Of a stretch of DNA of 64,000 nucleotides, positions 45,153 through 56,547 are shown piece by piece. A program made the position numbers and the translations under genes. Within the stretch, counting starts at the first letter, position 1. Each line of letters opens with the position of its first letter. The notes below the pieces were generated by a model. It did no database searches and was not told the origin of the DNA. It was given only the letters and a program-made list of their open reading frames with translations. This stretch comes from Scytalidium lignicola (taxonomy: Eukaryota; Ascomycota; Leotiomycetes): contig NCSJ02000017.1 in assembly GCA_002812745.2 (NCBI GenBank), positions 62,001 through 126,000 of the forward strand. Reading direction: 5' to 3'.

Positions 45153-47050
45153 ATGTCCGTTGCTTCAAAGATTATCAAGCGCATTGAGCTTCCCCGAGAG
45201 GATGACTCTCTGACGCATGAGGAGTTGTATCTCGCCAACTACGATCTCCTCCCCATCCCAGTGGAAAACCGAACGTGGGGACCATGGACTTGTGAGATTG
45301 CTGCTCTCTTATAATGATTAAAATTTAATGGATGAACATAGACTTCTTGTTCTGGTTTGCAGAAGGAAGCAGCATTACTTCCTTGACTACTGCTGGAACT
45401 GCTGTTAAGAATGGCTTGGTAATGTTCCTAGTTGGTTTGAGCCAATAAACAAAGACTAATTCATGATTACAGTCATGGTGGGAGGCTTGGTTGGCAGTCA
45501 TTTTTAGCCATGTTCTCGTAGCCTGCTACATGGTTATGACTGGCAGACCTGGTGCAGTCTACCATGTTCCCTTTCCTGTTATCATAAGAACAAGCTTCGG
45601 TCAATGGGGAAGTTACTTCCCATTCATTTGCCGGCAGATTATGACAATTATCTGGTCTGGTGTGCAGGCAGTTTCCACGTATGGTTCTACATCTCTCAAT
45701 TAGATGGATCTAATGCTAACTAATGGTAGTGGCAACTGCTTTTACGTTATGCTTCACGCAATCTTTCCTTCCATTGCCCACGTACATAACCCATTTAACA
45801 GTCAAGTCACAATGACTGGCGGTAGACTGATTGGATTTGCATGCGGCTGGGTAGTCACAACGGCTTGCTGCTGGGTCCCATTCCACAAGTTCCAGAAGCT
45901 GGTCATTGCTAAGAGTGCTATCATGGTTTTTTTCATTCTCGTCTTCTTCATATGGGTCCTCGTGAAGGCACATGGCGGCGGTACAATGTTGACGAAGCCA
46001 TCCACTGTGCCCAAAGGCGAAACTCACGGCTGGCTCTGGATCTCCCAGTTCATGATTCAAGGCGCCAATCAGCTCACCTTCGCAACCAATAATGCTGACT
46101 TGACTCGATATGCTGCCAAGCCCAATAACGCATTGTGGACCCAGATTGGAGGTTATCCTATTGGAAGCAGTATAATCGCTTTCTTTGGAGTCTTCATTAT
46201 CAGCGCTTCCCAAGTCATCTATGGTGCAGTCCTATGGGACCCAATTGCCATACTTGATGGTTTCCTCGATGCCTCTTACGACTCCAAAACTCGATGCGGT
46301 GTCTTCTTTCTCGGACTCGGCTTTTCCTTCGCCCAAGTCACAACGATGATATTCGCCAATCTCATCCCAGCCGGCAACGATACTGCTGCTTTGGTTCCAC
46401 GGTTCATCGATGTCAAGCGTGGCGCCATCATTTGCATGATTCTCTCATTTGCTATCACTCCTTGGAACTTGACAAGAACTAGCTTTGCATTCACTAACTA
46501 TTTAAACAGGTAAGATTTGCCCGTTTTCATTGACTGCTTTATACTTATTCAAACCTGCAGTTATTCTGTCTTCCTGGCTGGTTTCATAGGCATTATTGCC
46601 TGTGATTACTTTGTAATCCGCAAAGGTTTCTATGACATCCACGAGCTGTTCTCCGGCCGCAAGGAAAGTATGTACTACTACACCGGTGGCTGGAACTGGC
46701 GAGCCTTTGCAGCCTACTTCTTGACCATGATTCCTTTCCTACCAGGTTTCGCTTCTATTTGCGGGGCCAAGAATATCCCAACTGGTGCGATTAAGCTTTT
46801 CGATCTTGGGGCTTTGATTCAGACGATTTTGTCCGCGTTGTTTTACTACGTTTTCTGCATGATATCGCCACCGGCTGGTGGGATTGCAACAAAGTGGAAC
46901 GAGGTCGAACCTGGAGATGATTTTGCTCCCAGGTTTTATCCTGACATTGATGGTATTTCGATGGATGAGAAGGGGGATATGGAGAAGGGTACTGCGAACT
47001 TTAGTAAAGTTGACGTGAATGTGAACTCTGAAGTAGATCAGAAGCCGTAA
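45153..47050 (+). CDS. NCS1-family permease (uracil/allantoin/thiamine type)
   Basis: Twelve-helix proton-coupled importer of nucleobases, allantoin or related cofactors. Exons 45153-45291, 45342-45418, 45473-45678, 45730-46509 and 46561-47050 sum to 1692 bases (563 aa). Family text: NRTWGPWTYFLFWFAEGSS (helix 1 substrate region), ARxxFG-type VIIRTSFGQWGSYFPF, TNNADLTRYA and the strongly conserved ANLIPAGNDTAALVPRFIDV before helix 8, then YFVIRKGFYDIHELF. The C-tail is acidic and polar. The Fur- versus Thi-type substrate cannot be fixed, but the WFAEGSS and IPAGND segments are typical of the fungal uracil/allantoin/uridine group. Divergent from a 2OG oxygenase and followed by an amidase in the same direction 500 bases on. 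Confidence 0.94.
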
Positions 47051-47556
47051 TAAAACATTGAAATCTTCTTAGAACGCCTTTGTTAAAGTTAAATGGTTAG
47101 AAATACATGTATTAATTTGTTAATTAGACAGAAACCCCCACTCTGCTCCTATCTTCCTGTGTGCATTGCTAACCCCGTTCTTTATGACATTTGTGGCTCT
47201 CGACTCATAGAAAGACGAACGACCCATTGGATCTTCGTCTCTATTATCATGTTGATAGATTTAACCAAATAGTAGAGGCAGTTACCACTGCAATTGACTG
47301 TAAAGGAGATAAGCAATTGGGAATAGCCTTAGTTAATCGCGATTCTCCGTTCTCTGCCCAGGCCAACTGATAGCACTCCACTCTTGCCCCGTTGGCTAGA
47401 CACTAGTTCTTTGCCACATGCCATAGGTCTATCGAGAAGACAGGAACTCCCAGGAGGCTGAAACTGGTTAACCATTACTTATCGAAGTCCCTCACAACCT
47501 TGCCTCACTCTTTCCCAGCATCCTTACATTTTATACAATTACATCGGCTCTTCAAA
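47051..47556. promoter_or_regulatory. Promoter of the amidase with seven HGATAR motifs
   Basis: 506 bases between the permease stop and the amidase start. HGATAR matches at 47149, 47244, 47253, 47307, 47368, 47429 and 47479, a spacing of about 50 bases. The pattern resembles nitrogen-catabolite promoters; not proven. Confidence 0.45.
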
Positions 47557-49269
47557 ATGGCAACAGTAAATACTGCCACGGAAGCCAACAAACAAGCCAT
47601 CACCCTAACCAAAATTCAAGCCTTAACATCCTCTCTTGGAATCAAACTCGCCGCCGGTGATCTCAAAGATTGGCACTCTCTACTCGCCTCAAATCAGGAC
47701 TCAATTGACGTTGTCAACGCTCTTCCAGACTATGTCCCTTTCGTCGACCTTGCCCGTTTCGCAAGGAAAAACGTCCATCGACCCACAGTGGAACAAAATG
47801 AGGGCAACGCATGGGCATGGAAGGTCACAATTGATGGGGTACCAGAAGGACCACTGAAGGGAGTTAGAATAGCTCTGAAGGACAACATTGCGGTCAAGGA
47901 TGTGCCGATGTTGTTCGGCACAGATATGTTCTCAGATTACGTACCGAATGTTGATGCCAGTAGGTTAGATTTTACCCGTTCAAGAAGTATAGCTAATGAA
48001 TATAGCTGTTGTGACAAGACTTCTAGAGGCAGGAGCAATAATTGTAGGAAAAGCTGTCTGCGAGAACTTGTCTCTCTGCGCATCATCTTTCTCCGCAGCT
48101 ACCGGCCCAGTTGAAAACCCATATGCCCATGGATATGCGTGTGGCGGTTCATCAAGCGGCTGCGGCCATCTTGTTGGAGCAGGAAAGGTAGACGGAGCAA
48201 TTGGGGGGGACCAAGGAGGTTCTATCAGATTTCCAGCAAGTCATTGTGGAGCAGTGGGTATGAAGCCCACTTGGGGACTCGTTCCCTGGACCGGAATGGC
48301 AACCCACGAACCTGTGCATGATACTACCGGCCCCATAACTCTCGAGGTCGCAATCAACGCTAAAATCCTACAAGCCATTGCCGGGAGAGATGATATCGAT
48401 GATCGAGGATGTGGAGTTCCGGCTCCATCCGAACTACCTGATTATTCCGCAGGGCTAAATCAGGGTGTCAAGGGATTGAAAATTGGGATTCTCAAAGAAG
48501 GGTTTGAATTTGACATTTTAGATCCAAGGATAAAGAAACAAGTTTTAGAAGCAGCAGAGAAGTTCAAGGAACTTGGTGCTGAGGTTGTAGAGATCAGCAT
48601 TCCAATACATAGGCACGCCACTGACATCGTAACTTGTGCACTTCGGCCTTCTTCTGCAAGAAATGGATATCTAGGTACAGCGTGTGGCCGCCGGGGCCTC
48701 TACCTGAATGGGCTAGTGGAGAAAATGAATCCTCTAGACCAGGAGAAATTTGACAAGGTAAGAATCCCCTCTCAATCTCTTGTAGTCAACTGTCTTAACT
48801 AGGACTTCAACTTAACTTCACTGAACCACCACAGATGTTCTCGGCCTCTAAATTCGCCCTTCTTTCGGGTCTTTACATTTGGGCCAATCACCCACTCCTT
48901 CCGGGAAAAGCAATGAATCTCTACCGGCTGCTCACTGACTCTTACAACACCGCACTCTCCTCTTGCGACGTTCTGATCACACCCACCATGCCTTACGTCG
49001 CACCGCGTCATGCTTCTATCGATGCTTCGCCAATGGAGCAGATGGCGAAAAGCAAGGGATGTGCCATCAACACGTCCTGCTTCAATGCAAGTGGGCATCC
49101 GGCAATGAGCTTACCGGTCGGCATGTTGAGTGCAGTAGAAGATAAAAATGTAATGTTACCGGTGGGGATGCAGATTACTGGAAAGTGGTTCGCGGAGGAA
49201 ATGATATATAGGGTTGGAGCTGCATGGGAGCAGGCATTTGATTGGAAGAATGGGGGTACAAGGCGTTGA
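47557..49269 (+). CDS. Amidase-signature hydrolase (enantioselective/nitrile-pathway amidase-like)
   Basis: Hydrolyses carboxamides to acid plus ammonia. Exons 47557-47959, 48006-48757 and 48835-49269 sum to 1590 bases (529 aa). Ser-cisSer-Lys triad: Lys in IALKDNIAVKD, cis-Ser in CGGSSSGCG, nucleophile Ser in GGDQGGSIRFPA. Further signature text: GMKPTWGLVPWTGM, HDTTGPIT and IAGRDDIDDR. These segments and the N-terminal helical extension (about 100 residues before the Lys) resemble the enantioselective amidases of bacterial nitrile clusters more than fungal acetamidases. That suggests possible bacterial ancestry, though it has two introns now. The start at 47557 is the family-like MATVNTATEAN. 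It follows an NCS1 permease in the same direction, consistent with use of an imported amide as nitrogen source. Confidence 0.93.
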
Positions 49270-49777
49270 TTGATGTAAAGAATTGTGATTGAAAGCTTTT
49301 CTGATCGCTATCATCATTGCATCATCATTGCAATGTAATGGATACTCTAAACTAACGGTTCTTCATAAGGTCCTTATCCCTGCTGCCCTGGTACCTATCC
49401 ACCCCCATCCTATCAATATTGGTACCCTCCCCCACTCTCTCTGATCAGCCCTGGACATCATTAGTAAACATCATCTTTTGATCCAGCGAATCACGTACCG
49501 GGATAGGACGGCACACCTCATGGTGATGTAGTTGATTAGTCATTCGAAGAGATCAGCGCAAGTTCCCCGCAGAGTGCTTGGCTGAAATCAACTTGCGGGG
49601 AGGGGTCCAGTGACACCTGACTTCTTGTCGGAGATGTACAAGTTGCCTCGATCATGTGGGCTTGTGGCAGTAAAGAAGTGGGTTCGGAGAAACATGCCTG
49701 AGGAACGGAATTGATCGCCTCCATAGCCTGGAGTAATGGTAGCACTAACTTTGTAAATGCCTCCAAATGGTGTGTCA
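49270..49777. other. Spacer with orphan open frame 49588-49800 (minus)
   Basis: Downstream of the next minus-strand gene's stop. Frame 49588-49800 on the minus strand reads TPFGGIYKVSATITPGYGG and looks coding-like, one base out of frame with the preceding gene's last exon. It may be that gene's true C-terminus after a frameshift or a missed intron. The rest is empty. Confidence 0.4.
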
Positions 49778-50802
49778 TCAAGTACCAGACTGTACCAGCT
49801 GGATTTCGATATCAATACACTTTCTTCTTACTGTGCCATTTGTCGTCTCTAATGTGACGTCTTGATTATAGTGACCATATGCTGGAGTAAGTCCTAGATC
49901 CCTACAGTCATCTTTCCTGAAGAGTTCTAGGTAGACTGAACCCGTATCGTCTAGGATATTCTGCACCCTTTTGAAATTTGCTTGTCCAATCAACCGAGCC
50001 TGAATCTCAAACTACATATGATAAGAATCAGACAGATAAAATCATAGCCAATCTTTACGGACCGTGTGCATCGCAACTTGATTGTAGGTGGCAATGGTCG
50101 CAGACTGCTTCTTAGCATAATACTCGTCACACTAAGAAAGTTGTCAGAACATTAATCCATATGGCAACACAACAACATACCTCTTCTGTCCAAATTCTTC
50201 CAGGGCCATACTGCGCTTCCCACTTAGGGCGATTATCGATCTTCATTTGAATGTTGAAATCCTTCTTCAACATTGGCCCCATCACCATATGTCCAGCGTA
50301 CCAGACGGTCATCTTTCCATCTTCTACCGTCAACTTTTTCTTTCTATACGCGTCAAGTACTGCATCGCGATTCACTAGTTCCATCTTATTTGGCTCCTCG
50401 TCATCATCATCATCGCCGTTCCGTTCCTCGTATGTCCACTTAATGACTCGCATTCGCCATTTCACATCTTCGTCCAGGTCCGCTGGCTCTTCAGGGTCGA
50501 TACTGCATTACATTATTAGCGATAAAGACCAGTCTTACAAGGTAGCAATACTAACGGAGGGGCAGCTGGGGTGTTCTTTAGAATATCTTCGAGTCCTTCT
50601 TTGCATGTTTCGACGTTTATACCCTCGGCGATCGAATCCTTGAATTTGCGGATTATACGTTCTCTAGCCCTGATGGACATGAGAATGTTAGCTGCGAAAG
50701 CAGTAAATGGGAATTAGTTTTATACCCTTTGTAGTTCCTGTGAAGACGAGCTGCCTCGACTTCTCGCTTTGAAAACCGCTTCGTCATTTCCTCGAGTGTC
50801 AT
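49778..50802 (-). CDS. Hypothetical protein with acidic DDDDDEE tract
   Basis: Exons 50802-50726, 50669-50556, 50502-50181, 50131-50063 and 50011-49778 sum to 816 bases (271 aa), all with standard splice sites, so a real gene is likely. I do not recognise a family. The N-terminal 65 residues are charged and helical (TKRFSKREVEAARLHRNYKG); a run of Asp/Glu (RNGDDDDDEEPNK) follows WRMRVIKWTYEE; the middle is rich in aromatic and Met residues (TVWYAGHMVMGPM). No signal peptide or membrane helix. An in-frame ATG upstream encodes a ten-residue peptide ending at a stop directly before the chosen start (a uORF). The real C-terminus is uncertain, because a coding-like frame continues to 49588 with a one-base offset. 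Confidence 0.6.
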
Positions 50803-51815
50803 TTAAGGTTCAGGCATAGTAGTAGAATCAGACATGGTGGTAGAATGTATGAAAAAAGAGAGGCGTTAGGTTGGACAGTTTCTGAAGAGTAAACCTTTGC
50901 GTAAATGAAGAAATAATAAACTTGATCGCGTCAACGCATGGTAGATGTGAGAAAGTAAGTGTGCGTTGCTGTATATATTTTACCAGCGAACGGTGTCACG
51001 CGCTCGCGTGTTTGTTTCGTGGATCGCTATACTAGTTAAGTCACTTGACTACCCACATACCAGAGTCACGGGTACGTGGAGCCAGGTGAAGTTGCTGAAT
51101 CCGGATGCTGTACAATAAAATCAGAGGAAGTATTAAAAAATTAGAGCTGAAGAAATGATGTTCACCGAGGAAGTATTAAAGAGGAAAGGTTTGCTAAAGG
51201 TCATGGACTGTTTATATAGAACTGTATCAAATATTGAATAAACTAGATTAAGGATGTTCATAATCATAGTGTTAGTTTTTACACTTAAACTTCTAAATGT
51301 TAGATCAACCATTGTGTGAAATGTCTAGTTTCATCCCTAGCTCTGGTAGCAGTTGAAGAGAGATAGTTCTCAAACAGTGAAGTGTTCAATTCTCAATAAG
51401 AAACTCCTCTTCTCTAACAAGTTTATATTGACGATCATTTCATGAATAGATAGTTATATACACTGGAAGCCTCGCGTAGTAACAGGTGCCTTCATAAAAG
51501 AAATTGTGACTACTGTTTAGCACAAGCAAACTCGCTGTCCTTTCCAAGCTAGCCCTTTAATATATATCACTCGCGTGATGTCCAAAAATAGGAAACGGAC
51601 TAAGTTCGGGTTATATAATATACATACAAGCTTTATTCACTATCAGTAGTTATCAATAAGTACGAGGGCGGCTAAAATAAGAGATATATATGAATACATG
51701 TATTCTATATGATCTAATTTGTTTCACGAGAACGGTCCCCATATTATTTGTATGATAGAGTAGTTATTTCTTGGTAAATCAAAGAGGATAAAAACATAAG
51801 AAGCAGTAAAATATT
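50803..51815. other. Intergenic, no gene seen
   Basis: About 1 kb upstream of the acidic hypothetical gene and downstream of the esterase. AT-rich with no supported open frame. Confidence 0.5.
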
Positions 51816-53006
51816 TCAAGTAGTACAGACAATGTCTATTGCACATTGTGAAAGCTTGGTAGCAAGTTCCAAGAATTGAGACTGCATCACAATATGAGGC
51901 GCACTCGAAGGAACATGACCAGAATGCATAGTCCCTACATTTGCCAAAATACAAATAGCACAGTCAGCCTCCTCCCTCCACCAAAGCGCTCCTGTAAATC
52001 CAAGCACACTCCCATTGTGACCAACCCAGCTTCCGTACCCTAAAGGGCTTTCAACCCGGAAAAGTCCATGTCCCACCTCTCTGCCCTTTTCTACGGGCTG
52101 CCACGCCTGCAAGATATACATAGAGGAGGAACCGAGAAGCTTACCATCACGGAGCAAAATAGCGAATTTAAGAAGGTCTCGGGGGGTGGAAATCATGCCG
52201 CCAGCTACCCATTCTACGGATAAATTGGAAAGGCTTACGTCAATAAGACTGTTTCCTTGCCACTCTTGCTGAGAAAAGCTCGGGCACAGTCCTGCAGTTT
52301 TGCGAAATGTCTCCGTAGCATAATGGTAACGATGTGGCATTATTTCTGAAGTCGACTGCGGCGCATCTTCAAACCCTTCCAAGAATGTTTCTGTTAGACC
52401 TAGAGGGTCTATGATTCGTCGGCGAATCTCGCTAGGTGCTGAGTTGTGTGTGATTTTCTCGATTATTAATCCTAGGAGGGTAAAATTCGTGTTTGAGTAG
52501 GAGAAGTTTCCTGGACTAAGGGATGACGGATGTCTGATATACTCCAACGTGTCAGCTTCCCCCCATATTCTCTCCGGATCTAAATTTTTGCCTCTCCCGT
52601 CAACAATCCACTCTGGGTCATCTTCCCAACTTTCAACACCAGATGTATGACTTAGTAAACTCTCTATTGTGGCCTTTTCTCCGTTTTCGATGCCTTGGAG
52701 CACTTCCTTATCTAGATAATCTCCTACGACATCTGAAATTGTAAGGAGCTTCTCATCTAGGAGTTGGAGAATAACGACGGCGATAAAGACTTTAGTAATA
52801 CTTCCGATACCGAAGAGATTACTGCTATTGATTGTATCCTTGGTGGTTATGTTCGCCAATCCTGCTGAAGATTGCCACAGGATACCATTGGAAGTCTTGA
52901 TTGCAGCAGAAAGACCTGGAACACCGGCATCAATCCCGGATTGTAATGTGGATTGGAGCGCCTTTAGAATTTCAGCCCTCGGAGAAGAACTTTCACATAA
53001 AGTCAT
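51816..53006 (-). CDS. Serine beta-lactamase-fold esterase (class C / EstB-like)
   Basis: Single exon, 396 aa. Penicillin-binding/beta-lactamase-type hydrolase used in fungi mostly as esterase or peptidase-like enzymes. Active-site boxes: SxxK in GIGSITKVFIA (about residues 67-77), the YxN-like box in NFSYSNTNFTLLG and HxG in WVGHNGSVLGF, which takes the place of KTG. LLSHTSGVESW lies between the first two boxes as usual. No signal peptide at MTLCESSSPRAE, so probably cytosolic. Start chosen at 53006, the only ATG that gives the standard arm before GVPGLSAAIK. It may cleave small esters or lactones; no neighbour suggests a substrate. Confidence 0.92.
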   Translation of the reverse strand: MTLCESSSPRAEILKALQSTLQSGIDAGVPGLSAAIKTSNGILWQSSAGLANITTKDTINSSNLFGIGSITKVFIAVVILQLLDEKLLTISDVVGDYLDKEVLQGIENGEKATIESLLSHTSGVESWEDDPEWIVDGRGKNLDPERIWGEADTLEYIRHPSSLSPGNFSYSNTNFTLLGLIIEKITHNSAPSEIRRRIIDPLGLTETFLEGFEDAPQSTSEIMPHRYHYATETFRKTAGLCPSFSQQEWQGNSLIDVSLSNLSVEWVAGGMISTPRDLLKFAILLRDGKLLGSSSMYILQAWQPVEKGREVGHGLFRVESPLGYGSWVGHNGSVLGFTGALWWREEADCAICILANVGTMHSGHVPSSAPHIVMQSQFLELATKLSQCAIDIVCTT

Positions 53007-55699
53007 GCCTAATCTACAGTACGAGGCCTCAGGGTAGTATTCGCGGACATTAACGATTATATTCGGGTGTGTCGTGAAAAGTGGATGGCCATGTCGAATT
53101 TCAACGCTTATTCAGCGTATCTCTCTCACCGCTTAACGTCTTCATAAATCTGATAGATATGAAAGAGAACATTGAATGTAATCAAGGTAACAAACATATA
53201 CAATTCTACTTATTAACTTGAAATGGTACTGAATACAGTTCATGTACTTGCTAGAGGCAATGCTCCAGCAGAATGCAGTATGAAAGCGAAGATTTAAGCG
53301 ATAAAGATTCCGATGCTGTAATTGGTTTTGGGACGTGACATAGAATTCCATGAAGCGCTCTTATTCCTAATATGAGGCTAGAGATCAGACGGTTTGGAAC
53401 CGAGTTAGAAAGTGGATGAAATAGAGCTTGTGGGATAAAGAGGGCAAATTTAAAAATAAAATAAAAATTGCAGATGACGTGCTGAATAATTTCGAGATGG
53501 CATGCTGCGTTAGATTTATGACAAGGCTGTTGACCACGTGCAATTGAGCTCCAGAACTATTATAGTAAAAACTAGAGTTTTCCTAGACGTTCTAAAATAA
53601 TTCAACCCGACCGGCGTTCTCTTTTAACGCCGAAATTTAGAACCTGAGCAAGAGCTTCGACACGAACACAACCTCAAGTACTCGAATAGACTCTGGTCAT
53701 ATGGACTCCAAGGCGTGGGGGCTGAGATCATCTCCTTCTGTGATACCTTCACTGAGAAAATTGAGACCACGCAAGAGTATCTAATCCAACTGAAACCAAT
53801 GTTTCTATTTTGAGTTGCATGTCGGCCACTTGGTGATTGCCAATAGGACCGCCGTACGACGCAATAGCTGGCCAGCAACAAAGTTTGAGCCGTGTGATTG
53901 TTTCATGCAGCATCCACTTATGCATCATTGTTGTGAACGACAAATGTGATGGACAAGATGCTAGTCTAATAACATGTCCTACAATACGCAAAATGATTTA
54001 GATTTAAAGTAAGGTAGAAGCTAAGAAGTTATACTAAAACCCATACCTCGATCTACCCCTCCTTTTTTTGCGACGACGGTTGAGACAAAACCCCTCATAA
54101 TAGTGACACCTTGTATAATGCGCTCACGTAAACATTCTGTAATGACAGTTACGTTGAAGCAGGCCTCTTCACGGCCATCAGCCGCCCTGGGATTGTGCGG
54201 CCGGGATCGGAGGTTTGAAAACGCCTCGATCTGATAACCCAAATTCAATTGCCGTTGGTTCCCTTCTCCCCCATCTCCCTCCCTCTTGAAATGGTTGACT
54301 GTCAATTTTCATCCAACGGGTCAGCATTCTTCCTACGAATCGTATCCACAAAATGGCACCCAGTTATCCAATGCTCACCGCTGCATATGTCTGTAAGAAA
54401 AATGGAGCCCAAGCCCAACGAGAAGATAAAAAAAATTCAATGAAAATATTCAGCCTTTTTTTGCTCTCCGTCTATCCGGATAGACTCGGAGAAGACCCGA
54501 CCGGCGGATCTGATAACTTAACTTAAAGCCTGCACTAACGCCTCTTCTGCACAATCTCCGCTGTGGGCACACGAGCTTAGGACAAATCCAGTAAGAGGGG
54601 CGAATCGTAAGGCTTGTCACGAATTGCAACGCATCTGATTAGATGGGTGATAAGATTATATTAATCATGCTGACACTGTGTGGCTTGCAAGAGTCCAATG
54701 GCAAAGCATCATTGAGGCCGAATGATCTGATAAAGAGAACACACCCGACTAGGGGCTGCAGCAACAAACCCACCATCTGGAGAGGTCCCTGCGAAAGTCG
54801 GAAGCTTATAATTGGAGAGGTAAGGGTAATCATACCACGCAGAATTTTCACGCACACAAAAAGAATGAATGAGGAGCTGGCGAAGGACTCTTGCGCTATT
54901 GCTAATACTCATTCTTCGAGAGGAATGTTATGCTAGATTAATCTCAGCAGAACCTAAATTGCACATAATCTTACTAAGGTGCCTCCTAACCATGCTTTCC
55001 CCTCCCTTCTCGCTAGCCCAGGACTATGTCTACGGGATCATTTCGTTTTCGTTGTGCGCGCTTCTCCAGCTAGAGAGAAGAGTGGGAACGATCCGCTCAA
55101 GGAAGTACTCTTCCTATGCTTTTACACCCCTTATTTTCTCCCGAACCCGCCCCGCTTCGTCCTGCAAATGGTTCGATTCAGTTGGGTGGTTATTCTATTG
55201 GAAAGCGAAAAGGGTGCATGTGCATGAACGACTGAGAATTGATGGACTGTGAGGGACAATATGCAATTCATCCTTCTATCCCACTATCTTTGCCTTGCTT
55301 GCCTAATTCGGGAACAAGATGGCAGCCAGCCAGTCAGGCCCGCCCGGCTTTTGTCTGGTGGCATTGTACCAGCAGCGCAGCAGCAGTAGTAGTAATGTCT
55401 AGAGTGCGGTTGGGAAAGCTTTTCCTTTCTTTCCCTTGGTGTGAATTGGTGGATGAGTATATAATGGCCCTGCCGGGGCCATTCAGTTGGTTTTCCTTTT
55501 GGATTCTCCATGAATGAGTGAAGTCCAATTTAACTCAATCTCCCCTCTCCCCTTGTCTCTCTTGATTTCTCTTGGCTACCTTGGCCTCCTTGGCTATCTA
55601 GGCTCCCTTGCTCCTGCTCCACTCAAAGCTCACCAACCTCGCTTTATCTGTTGTGAGATATAATTTAGGCTTGTTTATCTGGAAGCTTATCCAATCACA
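53007..55699. other. Large gene-poor region, no gene seen
   Basis: 2.7 kb with no credible gene. A 60-residue coding-like stretch lies in plus-strand DNA at about 53635-53812 (reads EPEQELRHEHNLKYSNRLW) without an ATG or splice context. A hairpin surrounding TCTATCCGGATAGA lies near 54468-54493. CAG/AGT trinucleotide repeats are at about 55371-55397. The last 200 bases before 55700 are strongly C/T-rich with repeated CTTGGC words, typical of a strong fungal promoter for the b561 gene. Confidence 0.5.
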
Positions 55700-56547
55700 A
55701 TGATGGCATCATCAGTACGACGCTTGGCCTTTCTGCTTGTTTCTTCTTTTCTCGTTGCATTATGTCTAGCAGATGGGACAGAACTTGAGAGTCGTTCCTC
55801 TCTAGCCCCTCGTGCATATTCAAAGACAGAGAAACATGTATCGGACAAGGCCCATGGTATCGTTATGGGTCTAGCTGTAGTCATATTCTTTCCTCTTGGC
55901 GCCATGTCATGGAAGTTACTTGGCCGCGTGTGTAGTGCGCGTACTCTACTTTGGATTCATATTATATGTCAGATGCTGGGCTTCTCGCTATTGATTGCTG
56001 GATTTGGCCTTGGAGTTTGGGTTGCTGTAACACATGCCGAGGTATGTGTGCTCACTTCCTTAATTGCTCGCCATCCCTCAAAGAGTAGTGCAAATAAAGT
56101 TTGGATTTTTCCTTGACTTTATTCTCATCAGTAATCAAAACATGTCACTAATTTTCCCATCAGGTTTACAATGATCCTTTGGGCCATACTATCCTTGGCA
56201 CCATCATTGTCGCTCTCTTCCTTCTTCAGCCTCTCATCGGTCTCTGGCACCACCGGCTCTTTAGATCCCACAGAGTAAACGAGTTCATACACCAGGGACA
56301 CATCTGGTTCGGCCGGTTGTTGATCATCCTAGCACTAATAAACGGTGGTCTAGGTGTAGATCTTGCAGCTAACAGCCCGGGTGGTGAGAAGGTTTGGGGT
56401 TCGATCGCCGGCATTTTTGGGGTGTTGTATATTGTGTTAATAGTGTTGTCATATTTCAAGAAAACCAGTGACAGTGGCGAGAAAGGAGGTAGAGATGGAA
56501 TCGGAAGTCCAGAGAGGCTAGAACTGCAAGTACAAGAGAAGGTGTAG
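55700..56547 (+). CDS. Cytochrome b561-type ferric-reductase-like membrane protein
   Basis: Exons 55700-56041 and 56164-56547 give 241 aa. It starts with a signal peptide (RRLAFLLVSSFLVALCLADG, cleavage after LCLA likely) and is followed by about five membrane helices with the b561 di-haem histidines: KAHGIVMG, WIHIICQ, LGHTILG and HQGHIWFGR. The family moves electrons across a membrane (ascorbate- or DOMON-linked ferric reduction). No DOMON domain is present, so this is a core-only member, common in fungi. The C-tail is polar. The promoter is strongly CT-rich. Substrate and partner unknown. Confidence 0.9.

Noticed and set aside
45716..46213. 165-residue minus-strand frame inside the NCS1 permease
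   Set aside because: Pure shadow of the permease coding sequence.
53624..54305. Short frames and a coding-like 60-residue stretch in the 53-55.7 kb gap
   Set aside because: No start, no splice sites linking the pieces and no family; listed only as part of the gap description.
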